From Roseiarcus sp963781895 (GTDB lineage: Bacteria; Pseudomonadota; Alphaproteobacteria; Rhizobiales; Beijerinckiaceae): DNA of 64,000 bases. A model generated the notes under the pieces. The model was not told where the DNA came from. It saw only the letters and a program-made list of their open reading frames with translations, and searched no databases. Shown here one piece after another: positions 27,290-36,190 of the stretch. Every line of letters begins with the position of its first letter. The first letter of the stretch is position 1. The position numbers and the translations under genes were made by a program. Location of the stretch: assembly GCA_963781895.1 (NCBI GenBank), contig CAWAIM010000031.1, positions 124,001 to 188,000 on the forward strand. Reading direction: 5' to 3'.

Positions 27290-28321
27290 ATGGATTGGCT
27301 CGGCAAGCTCGGGCAGATCGAGGCGCTGGAGGACGCGGAGATCGACGCGTCATTGGTCGATCTGTTCGAACTGTCCGCATCTCTGAGGCCCGCGCGAATA
27401 ATTCGATTCTCGACTCCTACCTTCAAGGAATATGCGTCCGAGGAGCTGGCGGGGTGTTCGAAGAACTCCTTTCCGGCGTTTTCCGTAACGGCGGGAGCAT
27501 GCGCGCTGGATTGCGATCACTGTCAGGCGAAGATTCTGGAGCCGATGATTCCGGCGACGAATCCAGAAATGCTCGATCGCAAGGTTCGCGATCTCGTGCT
27601 GCTGCAGGACTTGCAGGGCTTCTTGTTGTCGGGCGGCTCGAACCGGCGCAATGAAATCAGGTATGAACGATATTACCCGGTAATAGAGAAGCTCAAGCGT
27701 GATTTTCCGTACCTCAAGGTCGCCATTCATTCGGCGTTGCTCGACGAGTCGCGCGCACGCCAAATGGCAAGCGCCGGCGTCGATACGGCGATGATGGACG
27801 TAATCGGCGCGCAGGATACGGTCAGAAATGTCTATCGCCTCGATCGCCGCGTGGAGGATTTCGAGGCGACCCTCGCGGCGCTTTGTTCGACTCGCATGCA
27901 AGTCGTCCCGCATATCGTGATCGGACTTCACTACGGACGCATCCTGGGTGAAGCCAACGCGATCGATATTGTCGCCCGACACGACGTCCATTCGCTCGTG
28001 CTTGTCGTGGTGATGCCGTTTTACGGGCGCGAAGGGATGTTCGCGACGCCGAGGACCGGAGACATCGGGCGAATATTTCATGCGGCGCGCGAGCGTCTGC
28101 CAGACCGCCCGGTTCTGCTGGGCTGTGCTCGCCCCGTCGGCATCCACAAGCGCGTCACGGACGCCTATGCCGTGATGGCGGGCCTTGACGGCATCGCTTT
28201 CCCCGCGGAGGGCGCGGTGGCCGTCGCCAAGGCCATCAATCGCCCGTTCAGTCAGCAGCATACGTGCTGCTCAATTAAGCTAGGCGACGATTCGCCCACG
28301 CTTGCTTCGTGCGCGGCATGA
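27290..28321 (+). CDS. lipS1: Radical SAM lipoyl synthase component LipS1
   Basis: 343 residues with a radical-SAM cluster motif CALDCDHC (CxxxCxxC, Cys71/75/78) in GACALDCDHCQAK, preceded by Cys56. Later barrel features include GFLLSGGSN, VAIHSALLDE and VVPHIVIGLHYGR. LipS1 and LipS2 together insert two sulfurs into a protein-bound octanoyl chain, replacing LipA, in organisms with sHdr-type lipoate-binding proteins. GCGAGGG precedes the ATG. Its stop overlaps lipT as ATGA. The C-terminus has a CCS motif near residue 325. Assignment rests on the motif plus the full lipS1-lipT-lipS2-slpl order. Confidence 0.9.
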   Translation: MDWLGKLGQIEALEDAEIDASLVDLFELSASLRPARIIRFSTPTFKEYASEELAGCSKNSFPAFSVTAGACALDCDHCQAKILEPMIPATNPEMLDRKVRDLVLLQDLQGFLLSGGSNRRNEIRYERYYPVIEKLKRDFPYLKVAIHSALLDESRARQMASAGVDTAMMDVIGAQDTVRNVYRLDRRVEDFEATLAALCSTRMQVVPHIVIGLHYGRILGEANAIDIVARHDVHSLVLVVVMPFYGREGMFATPRTGDIGRIFHAARERLPDRPVLLGCARPVGIHKRVTDAYAVMAGLDGIAFPAEGAVAVAKAINRPFSQQHTCCSIKLGDDSPTLASCAA

Positions 28322-29430
28322 CGGATTCACGGCGCGCCGACCTGATCGTTATAGGTCTCGGACCGGCGGGGGCGAGTGCGGCGATTCGCGCCGCCGGGGC
28401 TGGCTTGAGGGTCATTGCGGTGGATCACAAGCGCGCCGCCGGCTTGCCGGTGCAGTGTGCGGAGTTCGTGCCGGGGCCTCTAGCGAGTTCAGTCGCAAAT
28501 CTGACGCGGCCGACGCGGCAGACGATAAGTCAGATGGTGACATACGTCAGCGCTGCGGCGCCCAACATAACGGATGATTTTCGCGGATCGATGATCGATC
28601 GCGCCACATTCGATGCAATGCTGGTCGCCGAGGCCGGACGGGCCGGCGCCGAGATTTGCTTCGGCTCCGGCGTCGCGGCTTTCGATGCGGGCGGCGTCCG
28701 CCTGAGCAATGGGCGGCGTCTTGAGGCTCCCATCGTGATCGGTGCAGACGGGCCTCGTTCGGTCGCCGGTCGGGCGATCGGCGCCCGAAACACGGAGTTT
28801 GTCGAAACCCGCCAGATAACAGTTCCACTTCGCGGCTCCCATTCGGCGACGGATATATTTCTTTATCCGGAATTTCGCGGCGGCTACGCTTGGCTGTTCC
28901 CGAAAGGCGACGTCGCTCACATCGGCCTTGGCGTGGAGCCGCCGTGCCGCAATAGGCTCAAGCCGCTGTTGGACCAATTGCATTCCCGATTGGTTCAGGA
29001 GGGCCGTGTTGGGCCAGAGCGGCTCGCCTTGACTGGCGGCGCGATTGCCGTCGGGGGTATGTTGCGGGCTCTCGGCGAGTGTGGCGGTTGTTCCGTGCTT
29101 CTGGCGGGAGACGCCGCGGGTCTTACGAACCCGGTCACGGGGGCCGGCATCGCTTCGGCCGTCCAATCCGGGGCGATGGCAGGCGCGGCTGCGGTCGCTC
29201 TGCACCGGGGCGCGAAGCACGCCGGTTCCGACTATGCGGACGAATTGAACGATCTGTTCGGGCCGTCGTTGGATCGGGCGGTCGCCCGCCGTCGGGAGCT
29301 CTTGGCTTGCAGCGCCAATTCCGCAATTCCGAACCTGAACGATATACGCCGGGGTTGGATCGCATTTCCCGAATATTGGGCGCCGCTCAGGGCGGACCGT
29401 ATCGATACGACGAAGAGGCATTGCGCATGA
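28318..29430 (+). CDS. lipT: FAD-dependent geranylgeranyl reductase-like protein LipT
   Basis: 370 residues. N-terminal FAD Rossmann motif LIVIGLGPAGASAAIRAAGA, followed by the conserved VDHKRAAGLPVQCAEF with a Cys, then VIGADGPRS (DG motif) and VLLAGDAAGLTNPVTGAGIA, the GD motif of the geranylgeranyl-reductase family. ATG 28318 is preferred over GTG 28309 because it overlaps the lipS1 stop. In sHdr-linked lipoate assembly clusters this flavoprotein lies between the two LipS genes and is thought to supply electrons for the radical-SAM enzymes; not proven here. It overlaps lipS2 as ATGA. Confidence 0.88.
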   Translation: MTDSRRADLIVIGLGPAGASAAIRAAGAGLRVIAVDHKRAAGLPVQCAEFVPGPLASSVANLTRPTRQTISQMVTYVSAAAPNITDDFRGSMIDRATFDAMLVAEAGRAGAEICFGSGVAAFDAGGVRLSNGRRLEAPIVIGADGPRSVAGRAIGARNTEFVETRQITVPLRGSHSATDIFLYPEFRGGYAWLFPKGDVAHIGLGVEPPCRNRLKPLLDQLHSRLVQEGRVGPERLALTGGAIAVGGMLRALGECGGCSVLLAGDAAGLTNPVTGAGIASAVQSGAMAGAAAVALHRGAKHAGSDYADELNDLFGPSLDRAVARRRELLACSANSAIPNLNDIRRGWIAFPEYWAPLRADRIDTTKRHCA

Positions 29431-30683
29431 CTTGTCTCAAGCCGGAAGCGCGCCTTCCTCCCCTGACAAAGACCTCTGGGGCCGATTTCAATGCGCCGGC
29501 GATGATGGAGCCGCGGGCGCCTCTGCCGACGCCGAAAGACAGAAGGAATGGAGCGTCGGTCAAAGCGGGCGCCGTCGCTCCGAAAGGCGTTTATCGTCCA
29601 AATTACAATATTCAGACGCCACAAATGCGTTCGCCCGACTACGTGCAAATGTCGACGGCGGCAGCGATCACGCTGGGCGTCATGCAAGGCAAGATGCATC
29701 GATGCGGCTGTACGCGTTGCCTGAACCTTCTACTCACCTATCCCGAAGGGTGCCGCGCCAATTGTGCTTATTGCGGGTTGGCTCGTCATCGCGAGGCCGA
29801 ACGAGACTACGCGGATCGCAATTTCATTCGCGTGGATTGGCCGGCTGTGCCTATGGCGGACATTATCGACAGGGTCGCGCGGGACGGCGCGAACAGCCCT
29901 TTCCACCGCATGTGCATTTCGATGATTACGCATCCCCGATCGGACGAAGACACCGTCGGAGTTCTCAAAGCCTGGACGGACCGGATCGACCCGAAGGCCA
30001 TCCCGGTTTCGATTCTCTCGAACCCGACGACGATGCAGCGCGCCGATGTCGCGCGCCTGCGTGATCTGGGCGCCGATATCTTCACGGTTGCGCTCGACGC
30101 GGCGACCCCGGAGCTCTTCGATCGGACGCGCGGCAAGGGCGTCGACTCGCCGCACTCCTGGCGCAAATATTGGGAAATTCTCAATGACGCCCACGACATT
30201 TTTGGTCCACAGAAATTCGGCGCGCATATCATCGTCGGCATGGGCGAGACCGAATATGACGTTCTGACGCTGGTGCAGCGTCTCGTCGACATGGGCGGCC
30301 ACAGCCACATGTTCTGCTTTTTCCCGGAAAAGGGCTCGCTGATGGACCATCTGCCGGCGACGCCGAGGGACCAATGGCGCCGAGTGCAGCTCGGGCGCTA
30401 CATCATCGACTACGCCGGAGGGCGGGTCGAGAACATGCGCTTCGACGAAACGGGACGCATTGTCGACTACGGCGTCTCCGAGAGTGAGCGCGACGCCATC
30501 ATCGATAAGGCGGTCGCATTTCGAACGTCCGGTTGCCCGGGAAAATTCGCCGAGGATATTTCCGCCTGCGACAGGCCTTACGGAGATTCGCCGCCGAGCA
30601 ACATTGCCAGCTTTCCCTTCCCGCCCAATAAGAAGGACGTCGCGAAAATCCGACGTCAGCTTGATCTCGAGCGAAAGAGCTAG
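29427..30683 (+). CDS. lipS2: Radical SAM lipoyl synthase component LipS2
   Basis: 418 residues from ATG 29427, which overlaps the lipT stop. The radical-SAM motif CRANCAYC (Cys109/113/116) follows a further cysteine group HRCGCTRCLN (93-98), likely the auxiliary sulfur-donating cluster expected in a lipoyl synthase. Later segments ADIFTVALDAATPELFDRTR and KFGAHIIVGMGETEYDVLTL are typical radical-SAM barrel elements. A poorly conserved 60-residue N-terminal region precedes GVYRPNYNIQTP. Works with LipS1 on octanoylated LbpA. Two bases before the ligase gene. Confidence 0.9.
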   Translation: MTCLKPEARLPPLTKTSGADFNAPAMMEPRAPLPTPKDRRNGASVKAGAVAPKGVYRPNYNIQTPQMRSPDYVQMSTAAAITLGVMQGKMHRCGCTRCLNLLLTYPEGCRANCAYCGLARHREAERDYADRNFIRVDWPAVPMADIIDRVARDGANSPFHRMCISMITHPRSDEDTVGVLKAWTDRIDPKAIPVSILSNPTTMQRADVARLRDLGADIFTVALDAATPELFDRTRGKGVDSPHSWRKYWEILNDAHDIFGPQKFGAHIIVGMGETEYDVLTLVQRLVDMGGHSHMFCFFPEKGSLMDHLPATPRDQWRRVQLGRYIIDYAGGRVENMRFDETGRIVDYGVSESERDAIIDKAVAFRTSGCPGKFAEDISACDRPYGDSPPSNIASFPFPPNKKDVAKIRRQLDLERKS

Positions 30684-30685
30684 GA

Positions 30686-31759
30686 GTGAAGCCGACATTT
30701 CGCGTCATCGACACAGGCGTCCGCGAGGGCCGGATCAATATCGCCTTCGATCAGGCCTTGATTGAATTGCACAAGCAGGGGGCGATACCGGACACGATCC
30801 GATTTTTGCAATTTCGCCCGTCCGCTCTGATCGGCAGGCATCAGGCGCTGTCGCGCGAAGTGCGGCTCGATCACTGTCGCCGCCACGGAATTGGCGTCGC
30901 GCGCAGGATTACCGGCGGCGGCGCGCTCTATATGGACGAAGGACAATTCGGCTTTGAACTTCTGTTTCATCGTCGTACTCTGGACTTGGGCGCTTTGAGC
31001 GAAGTGGCTCGGAGTCTGTGCGAGACGACCGCGGCAGGCTTGCAGAGCCTTGGCGTCGCGGCACGATTTCGGCCCCGCAACGACATTGAAGTCGACGGAC
31101 GCAAGATCAGCGGAACGGGCGGCTTTTTCGACGGCGACACAATCTTCTACCAGGGCACGATTCTCGTGGACATGGATCCGCGCACGATGCTCGATGTCCT
31201 CAATGTTCCTCAGGAAAAACTCGTCAAGCGCGCGCTCGACTCAGCCGAGCGACGCATCGTTACATTGCGACAGTTATTGGGCGATTCGACCCCTAGCGTG
31301 CCGCACATAAAGCAGACGCTGCTGCAGGCGTTCTCCCGTCGTCTGAATATCGATCCTGTTGCCGGCGCGATTGGACAGGCCGAGGAAGCGTTGGCGCAGA
31401 AACTCTTCGATGACGAGATCGGACGCGATGAATTTATCGAGGAGATCGACGATCCGCAGCGTCGGGCCGGCGTATTCAGCGCGAGCGTCACAGGGAGCGG
31501 CGGCACGATCGCCGCGCACGTCCGGCTGGAGGGGCATCGGATACGAGAGGTCCTTATCACCGGCGACTTCTTTGTTACTCCGCCGCGCACGATTCTCGAT
31601 CTTGAAGCCAATCTGCGCGGCGTCGAAATCGACGCGGTGAACGCACGGGTCGAGGGTTTCTTCGCTTCCGCGCAAATTGGCATGCTTTCCGCCACATGGA
31701 AGGATTTCGCCGACGCTATCGACGCTGCCGTCGCGTCCGCCTCGGATGGCCCGTCTTAA
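30686..31759 (+). CDS. slpl(AB): Lipoate-protein ligase sLpl(AB)
   Basis: 357 residues, GTG start two bases after the lipS2 stop. The LplA catalytic domain shows RRITGGGALYMDEGQFGFEL (73-92, lipoate/octanoate-binding loop) and DIEVDGRKISGTGG with the catalytic Lys140. The accessory LplB-type domain follows from about residue 255 (VTGSGGTIAAHVRLEGHRIR and the ITGDFFVTPP segment), so A and B domains are fused as in the sHdr-linked ligases. It attaches octanoate or lipoate to the acceptor lysine of LbpA. Overlaps the next gene as TAATG. Confidence 0.92.
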   Translation: MKPTFRVIDTGVREGRINIAFDQALIELHKQGAIPDTIRFLQFRPSALIGRHQALSREVRLDHCRRHGIGVARRITGGGALYMDEGQFGFELLFHRRTLDLGALSEVARSLCETTAAGLQSLGVAARFRPRNDIEVDGRKISGTGGFFDGDTIFYQGTILVDMDPRTMLDVLNVPQEKLVKRALDSAERRIVTLRQLLGDSTPSVPHIKQTLLQAFSRRLNIDPVAGAIGQAEEALAQKLFDDEIGRDEFIEEIDDPQRRAGVFSASVTGSGGTIAAHVRLEGHRIREVLITGDFFVTPPRTILDLEANLRGVEIDAVNARVEGFFASAQIGMLSATWKDFADAIDAAVASASDGPS

Positions 31760-32457
31760 TGAAGTCGATTACCGTCATTCAGCATACTGCGGCCGAATAT
31801 CTCGGCCTGATGGAGGATCATCTCGAGGGTCGGCGGATCCGATTCGCCTACCACCGTCCCTTCGCTTCCAACGGGAAGCTCCCCCATCCGGACGCAATCG
31901 CGGACGGCCTCATTTTGCTTGGCGGTGGGCCCTGGGGAACGGCAGGCGAGCGAATCGTGCCGGGTCTCGCGCAGGAGGTCAAACTTGCGCGGACGTGCCT
32001 CATGCTGGAGAAGCCGGTCATCGGCATCGGGCTCGGCGCGCAGATCCTCAGCCTGGCCGCCGGCGGGGGCGTGGCCGCTGGACCACTGGAGTTTCGGGCG
32101 GGGTACGCCGAAGCCGTCGGCGCCAATGCGCTCAACGGTTATTTGCCTCCGCGCCATCCACACGTCGTCTACATGCGGGACAGACCAGAACCGCCCACCC
32201 ACGCACAAATTCTTGCCCGCGACGAGTTGATGCGCCCCTCGATATTCCAGATTGGGAGCAACGCCTTTGGCTTTTCCGGCCACCCTGGATTCAAGCTGGC
32301 CATTGCCGAAGACTTGGTCATGGAATTCGACGACGCCCCAATGGAGCCGGGTCCGCAATTCGCGGCGCTTGCGCGGATGAAGGGCGAGATCGAGGACGCT
32401 CTCGTGCCGATCATGACGGGCTTGGTTCAGCTTACGGATCTGATGGACGACAAATAG
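31759..32457 (+). CDS. Class I glutamine amidotransferase-like protein lacking the nucleophile Cys
   Basis: 232 residues of GATase1 fold: LILLGGGPWG (about 51-60), the nucleophile-elbow region VIGIGLGAQILSLAAGGGVA (88-107) and a C-terminal His in FGFSGHPG (about 175). The elbow is normally GxCxGxQ; here it is G89-I-G91-L-G-A-Q, so the catalytic Cys is Gly, and the Glu after the His is also missing. Glutaminase activity is unlikely. Conserved position after sLpl(AB), coupled by TAATG, argues for a role in lipoate assembly or in binding a small amide. I recall similar genes near such clusters but cannot verify that. Confidence 0.8.
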   Translation: MKSITVIQHTAAEYLGLMEDHLEGRRIRFAYHRPFASNGKLPHPDAIADGLILLGGGPWGTAGERIVPGLAQEVKLARTCLMLEKPVIGIGLGAQILSLAAGGGVAAGPLEFRAGYAEAVGANALNGYLPPRHPHVVYMRDRPEPPTHAQILARDELMRPSIFQIGSNAFGFSGHPGFKLAIAEDLVMEFDDAPMEPGPQFAALARMKGEIEDALVPIMTGLVQLTDLMDDK

Positions 32458-32491
32458 GTCCTGCCGGCCCCTTGCAAGGGCGGGCGATATG

Positions 32492-32509
32492 TATTAGGCT
32501 TTTCTAATA
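32492..32509. promoter_or_regulatory. Candidate ArsR operator O3, perfect palindrome
   Basis: TATTAG-GCTTTT-CTAATA is a perfect 6+6 inverted repeat in the 127-base gap between the GATase-like gene and dsrE3, 75 bases before the dsrE3 start. This gap is the main internal promoter candidate for the sHdr structural genes. A CCCTTGCAAGGG palindrome at about 32470-32481 may end the upstream transcript. Confidence 0.65.
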
Positions 32510-32584
32510 AAATGTTCTCGGCGAGACTTCGGACGGCGTCTTGCGCGGGGCTCCGCAGGGCGGTGAAGGAGGAAATGAACGGCC

Positions 32585-32956
32585 ATGAAATTGCTCATTG
32601 TTATGGCCAATACCGATCCGCGCAACGGCGAGGAACTCGGCGCGCCCTTCTTTCAGGCGTCGGTCGCTGCGGCGATGGATTACGAGGTTGAAGTTATCTG
32701 CACTGCGACGTCCGGCTCATTGATGCGCAAGGGCGTCGCCGAAAAGCTGTTTGTGAAGCCCGGCTCCCCCAAATCCGTCTACGAATTTATCAAGGAAGCG
32801 CATGAGGCAGGCGTCACGTTCAAATGTTGCTCTCCCAATCTCGATCTCTTCGAAATGACCAAGGAAGACCTCATCCCGGAATGCTCGGGCATCGTCGGCG
32901 GCGCGTATTTGATCGAAGAGGTCATGGAGACGGATTGCAAGGTTCTGACCTATTGA
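32585..32956 (+). CDS. dsrE3: DsrE3-type sulfur transfer protein
   Basis: 123-residue soluble DsrE-family protein. MKLLIVMANTDPRNGEELGA and VEVICTATSGSLMRKGVAEK open the fold; the active cysteines are in FKCCSPNLDLFE (81-82) and Cys100 in LIPECSGIVGGAYL. Proteins of this DsrE3 group precede sHdr operons and exchange persulfide sulfur with TusA. GGAGG lies upstream of ATG 32585. First gene after operator O3 and 18 bases before shdrC1, so it belongs to the structural operon and likely delivers sulfur to sHdr. Confidence 0.92.
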   Translation: MKLLIVMANTDPRNGEELGAPFFQASVAAAMDYEVEVICTATSGSLMRKGVAEKLFVKPGSPKSVYEFIKEAHEAGVTFKCCSPNLDLFEMTKEDLIPECSGIVGGAYLIEEVMETDCKVLTY

Positions 32957-32974
32957 CGAGAGGGCAGCCGCGCG

Positions 32975-33727
32975 ATGGATCATGCTCATTCAAGCCGCGT
33001 CCAGACCGTCATCGGCGATCCGCTTTCAGGCTCGGCGGAAGTTCCGCGCGAGAAGCTTGAGGAAATCTTTCAGGACATTCAATCCGACTTACGTTTTGAT
33101 CACGAACTGAACGGTTGCCTGAATTGCGGCATTTGCACTGCGACATGCCCCGCAGCGCACTATTATGATTTCAGCCCGCGCGAGATCGTTCAGTTACTCT
33201 GGACGGAAAATCTCGAGGGCATTTACGACGCGATGCAGGAGAAAATCTGGTCTTGCGCGCAGTGCTATACCTGCGCGGCCCGGTGCCCGTTCGAGAATTC
33301 GCCGGGCGGGCTCGTGATGTTGATGCGCGAAGCCGCGATCAAACATGGCATGGAATCGGCGAAGAACGTCCTGCGTCCCTTTAGCCGTGTCATGCTCAAG
33401 CTTGTCTCGACCGGCAATCAACTCGCGCCCGACATGATCAACGCCGAGGGCTTCGCCGACTGGGGACCGAACATCTCCAAGATCAACGCGCCGCTGAAGT
33501 TACTGCGCAAGGCCATTCCCATGCCCACCCTCAACACGACGGAAACTGCCTGGGAGGTCAATCTCAAGACCTCGGTCGAACTTTACACGATTTGGGAAAT
33601 GACGGGCGTGCTGAAGCAGTTGGAAACGATCGACGAAAATCTCTTCGACGTGATCAGCGACATCATGGATGAGAAGCGGCAAGATTATCAGGATTTTGTC
33701 GACGAGCGGGAACGGCAAGAAGATTGA
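32975..33727 (+). CDS. shdrC1: sHdrC1, iron-sulfur subunit of heterodisulfide reductase-like complex
   Basis: 250 residues with two [4Fe-4S] motifs: CLNCGICTATCP (Cys48/51/54/58) and CAQCYTCAARCP (Cys94/97/100/104). Matches HdrC-type proteins of sulfur-oxidising bacteria, which pass electrons between the HdrB-like site and the flavoprotein. The C-terminal 110 residues are helical with an acidic tail (DEKRQDYQDFVDERERQED). First of six sHdr genes in the canonical order C1-B1-A-H-C2-B2. Cytoplasmic. Confidence 0.94.
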   Translation: MDHAHSSRVQTVIGDPLSGSAEVPREKLEEIFQDIQSDLRFDHELNGCLNCGICTATCPAAHYYDFSPREIVQLLWTENLEGIYDAMQEKIWSCAQCYTCAARCPFENSPGGLVMLMREAAIKHGMESAKNVLRPFSRVMLKLVSTGNQLAPDMINAEGFADWGPNISKINAPLKLLRKAIPMPTLNTTETAWEVNLKTSVELYTIWEMTGVLKQLETIDENLFDVISDIMDEKRQDYQDFVDERERQED

Positions 33728-33764
33728 GCGAGCTTTGCTTCGAGCCAAGACGGAGGATCGTAGG

Positions 33765-35141
33765 ATGAGCGCATCCAATTGCGGGGAACGGTTGACGGGC
33801 CATGGATCGGAATGGCGCGAGTCCAACCTAAGTCCGGAAGACGCTCGTACAGCGACCAACTGGGTCGAGCAGAAGATCGACAAACGGTCCATGCTCACGA
33901 GCAAGGATCGTGTCCACGACGTGCGTGACATCATGTGGCAGTTGGAGAAGGACGGCGAGATTGTCGTCCATCGCATCCGCGAAGAGCATCAGCCGATCGA
34001 GGCCAAGACGTTATACGGGTGGACCAAGCGCATACCGACGACGCAACTCTGGCATCACAAGTCCTGCGGGCAGTGCGGCAACATCCCGGGTTATCCGGCT
34101 TCGCTACTCTGGCTGATGAATATGTTGGAGAAGAAATACCTCGACGAGACGGATCAAACGTCGTGCACCGCATGGAACTATCACGGATCCGGCATCGGCA
34201 ATCTCGAGAGTCTCGCCGCGGTGTTTCTGCGCAACTTCCATCAGGCCTATGTCTCCGCCAAGGCCGAGGGGTTGCCCGAGGGTTATTATTATCCTCTGGT
34301 CCACTGTGGAACCTCATTCGGCAATTACAAGGAGGTGCGCGGCTATCTCCTCGAATCGGCGGAGCTGCGCGAGCGCGTCAAAAAAATTCTCGGGAAGCTG
34401 GGACGGCTTGTCGACGGGAAACTGCTGATACCCGAAGAGATCGTCCATTATTCCGAATGGGCCCACGTGATGCGGCACGAGATAGCCGAACACCAAGTTG
34501 TCGATTGCAGCCATATTCGCTCAACCATTCACCCAGCGTGTCACGTTTATAAGATGGTGCCGCAGGATGTGATTTACGACGACTCGGTTCTCGACGGCAA
34601 TCGCGTGGCCGTTTCGACAGGCATCATGCAAGCTCTGGGCTCCCAAGTGATCGATTACTCGACGTGGTACGATTGCTGCGGCTTTGGCTTCCGGCACATT
34701 ATTTCAGAGCGAGAATTCACACGTTCCTTCGCCATCGATCGCAAGATCCTGGTGGCGCAGAACGAGGCCCATTCCGATGTGATGATCGGGCACGACACCG
34801 GCTGCATCACTACGCTCGACAAGAGCCAATGGATCGGCAAATCGGCGGGCAAAGACGTCGATTTGCCCGTTCTGGCGGACGTTCAGTTCGCAGCTCTGGC
34901 TTGCGGCGCGCATCCCTACAAAATCGTCCAGTCCCACTGGCACGCCTCCTCAACGGAAAGGCTCATGGAGAAAATGGGCATTGATTGGCGCGTCAAGAAG
35001 GCCGAGTTCGAAGCCTATCTTGAGCAAATCAAGGTCGGCAAGCAGGAAAATCTCTACGATCCGCGTCGCATGATCACGTCGGGTCCGGGTTACGCTCCGG
35101 GCGCAAGAACGACAAAATTGGCGATTGGGAGGCCGCAGTGA
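33765..35141 (+). CDS. shdrB1: sHdrB1, HdrB-like catalytic subunit
   Basis: 458 residues from ATG 33765 (GGAGG upstream at about 33752). Cys-rich HdrB-type sites include SCGQCGNIPGYP (about 105), STWYDCCGFGFRH (CCG about 306) and a C-terminal GHDTGCITTLD. HdrB cysteines ligate noncubane [4Fe-4S] clusters that act on disulfides in methanogens; in sHdr the reaction is taken to be oxidative, releasing sulfur as sulfite or a derivative. It is longer than sHdrB2 by an N-terminal region of about 100 residues. The stop overlaps the GTG of shdrA. Confidence 0.93.
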   Translation: MSASNCGERLTGHGSEWRESNLSPEDARTATNWVEQKIDKRSMLTSKDRVHDVRDIMWQLEKDGEIVVHRIREEHQPIEAKTLYGWTKRIPTTQLWHHKSCGQCGNIPGYPASLLWLMNMLEKKYLDETDQTSCTAWNYHGSGIGNLESLAAVFLRNFHQAYVSAKAEGLPEGYYYPLVHCGTSFGNYKEVRGYLLESAELRERVKKILGKLGRLVDGKLLIPEEIVHYSEWAHVMRHEIAEHQVVDCSHIRSTIHPACHVYKMVPQDVIYDDSVLDGNRVAVSTGIMQALGSQVIDYSTWYDCCGFGFRHIISEREFTRSFAIDRKILVAQNEAHSDVMIGHDTGCITTLDKSQWIGKSAGKDVDLPVLADVQFAALACGAHPYKIVQSHWHASSTERLMEKMGIDWRVKKAEFEAYLEQIKVGKQENLYDPRRMITSGPGYAPGARTTKLAIGRPQ

Positions 35142-36184
35142 GCGCCCCCGTTCTTATCGTTGGCGGCGGACCGTCGGGATTGGCTGCTGCGCACGCGCTT
35201 TCGAGCGTTGGAAGAGCCAATATTCTGGTCGAAAAGAAGGACCGATTAGGGGGCGCTCCAATCCATTCGGGCTACGCGAAGCTAGTGCCGTCAGGGGAAT
35301 GGGCCAGGGACGCAATCGGGGGGATGGTTTCGCGGGTCGTGGACAATGGGGTCACGAATGTTCGCTTGAACTGCTTCGTCAAGACCTTCGAGGGTCAGCC
35401 GGGCGCCTTCAAGGCAAGTTTGAACGATGGCGTGGTGGTCGAGGCCGCGTCTGTCATTCTGGCGACGGGATTCACGCATTTCGATTCCATCAACAAACCG
35501 GAATGGGGGTTTGGCACGTACCCCAACGTCGTGACGACCACTCAGGTCGAACAGATGTTTTCGTCGGGCGCGGGCGTTCGATGTCCATCGGACGGCCGCA
35601 GACCCAAGCGCGTGGCGATATTACTTTGCGTTGGATCGCGCGACCGCCAAATCGGCCGCGAGTGGTGCTCAAAGATATGCTGTTCCGTCTCCACGAATCT
35701 GGCGATGGAAATTCGGGAGGAATTGCCGGATTGCCATGTCTATATCTACTATATGGACATCAGGACGTTCGGACTGCTCGAAACGAAGTACTATTGGCGG
35801 AGCCAGGAAGAGTTCAAGGTCAAGTACATCAAGGCACGCATCGCCGAGGTTACGTCGGACGGCGAACAGTTGATCGTCAAGGGCGAGGACACTCTGGTCA
35901 AGCGTCCTATCACCATTCCCTTCGATATGGTGGTGCACGCGATCGGCATGGATCCCAATGTCGACAACATGACGCTGGCGGCCGTGTTCGGCGTCAAACT
36001 CGAATCGAACGGATTTATCGATCGCATGAACACCTACGGCGTGATGGGCGCCAGCAGCCGCGCGGGCGTGTTCGTCGCCGGCGCGGCGACGGGCCCGGAA
36101 ACGATCGACGATTCGATCGCACAGGGCCATGCGGCGGCGATGTCGGCGCTCGCCTGCGGCCCAAGGGCAATCGCGGCGGAGTAG
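35138..36184 (+). CDS. shdrA: sHdrA, FAD and iron-sulfur subunit
   Basis: 348 residues, GTG start overlapping the shdrB1 stop (GTGA). FAD Rossmann motif VLIVGGGPSGLAAAHALSSV at residues 5-24; internal cluster motif LLCVGSRDRQIGREWCSKIC then C (about 163-183), which matches the CxGSRD...CSxxCC region of HdrA; second nucleotide motif near MVVHAIGMDPN and C-terminal GVFVAGAATGPETIDDSIAQ. Flavin hub between HdrB/C units. Shorter than methanogen HdrA, as usual for sHdrA. Confidence 0.94.
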   Translation: MSAPVLIVGGGPSGLAAAHALSSVGRANILVEKKDRLGGAPIHSGYAKLVPSGEWARDAIGGMVSRVVDNGVTNVRLNCFVKTFEGQPGAFKASLNDGVVVEAASVILATGFTHFDSINKPEWGFGTYPNVVTTTQVEQMFSSGAGVRCPSDGRRPKRVAILLCVGSRDRQIGREWCSKICCSVSTNLAMEIREELPDCHVYIYYMDIRTFGLLETKYYWRSQEEFKVKYIKARIAEVTSDGEQLIVKGEDTLVKRPITIPFDMVVHAIGMDPNVDNMTLAAVFGVKLESNGFIDRMNTYGVMGASSRAGVFVAGAATGPETIDDSIAQGHAAAMSALACGPRAIAAE

Positions 36185-36190
36185 CGCATT

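Noticed and set aside
32470..32481. CCCTTGCAAGGG palindrome as a terminator after the GATase-like gene
   Set aside because: Short stem without a T-run; could be chance. Only mentioned alongside operator O3.
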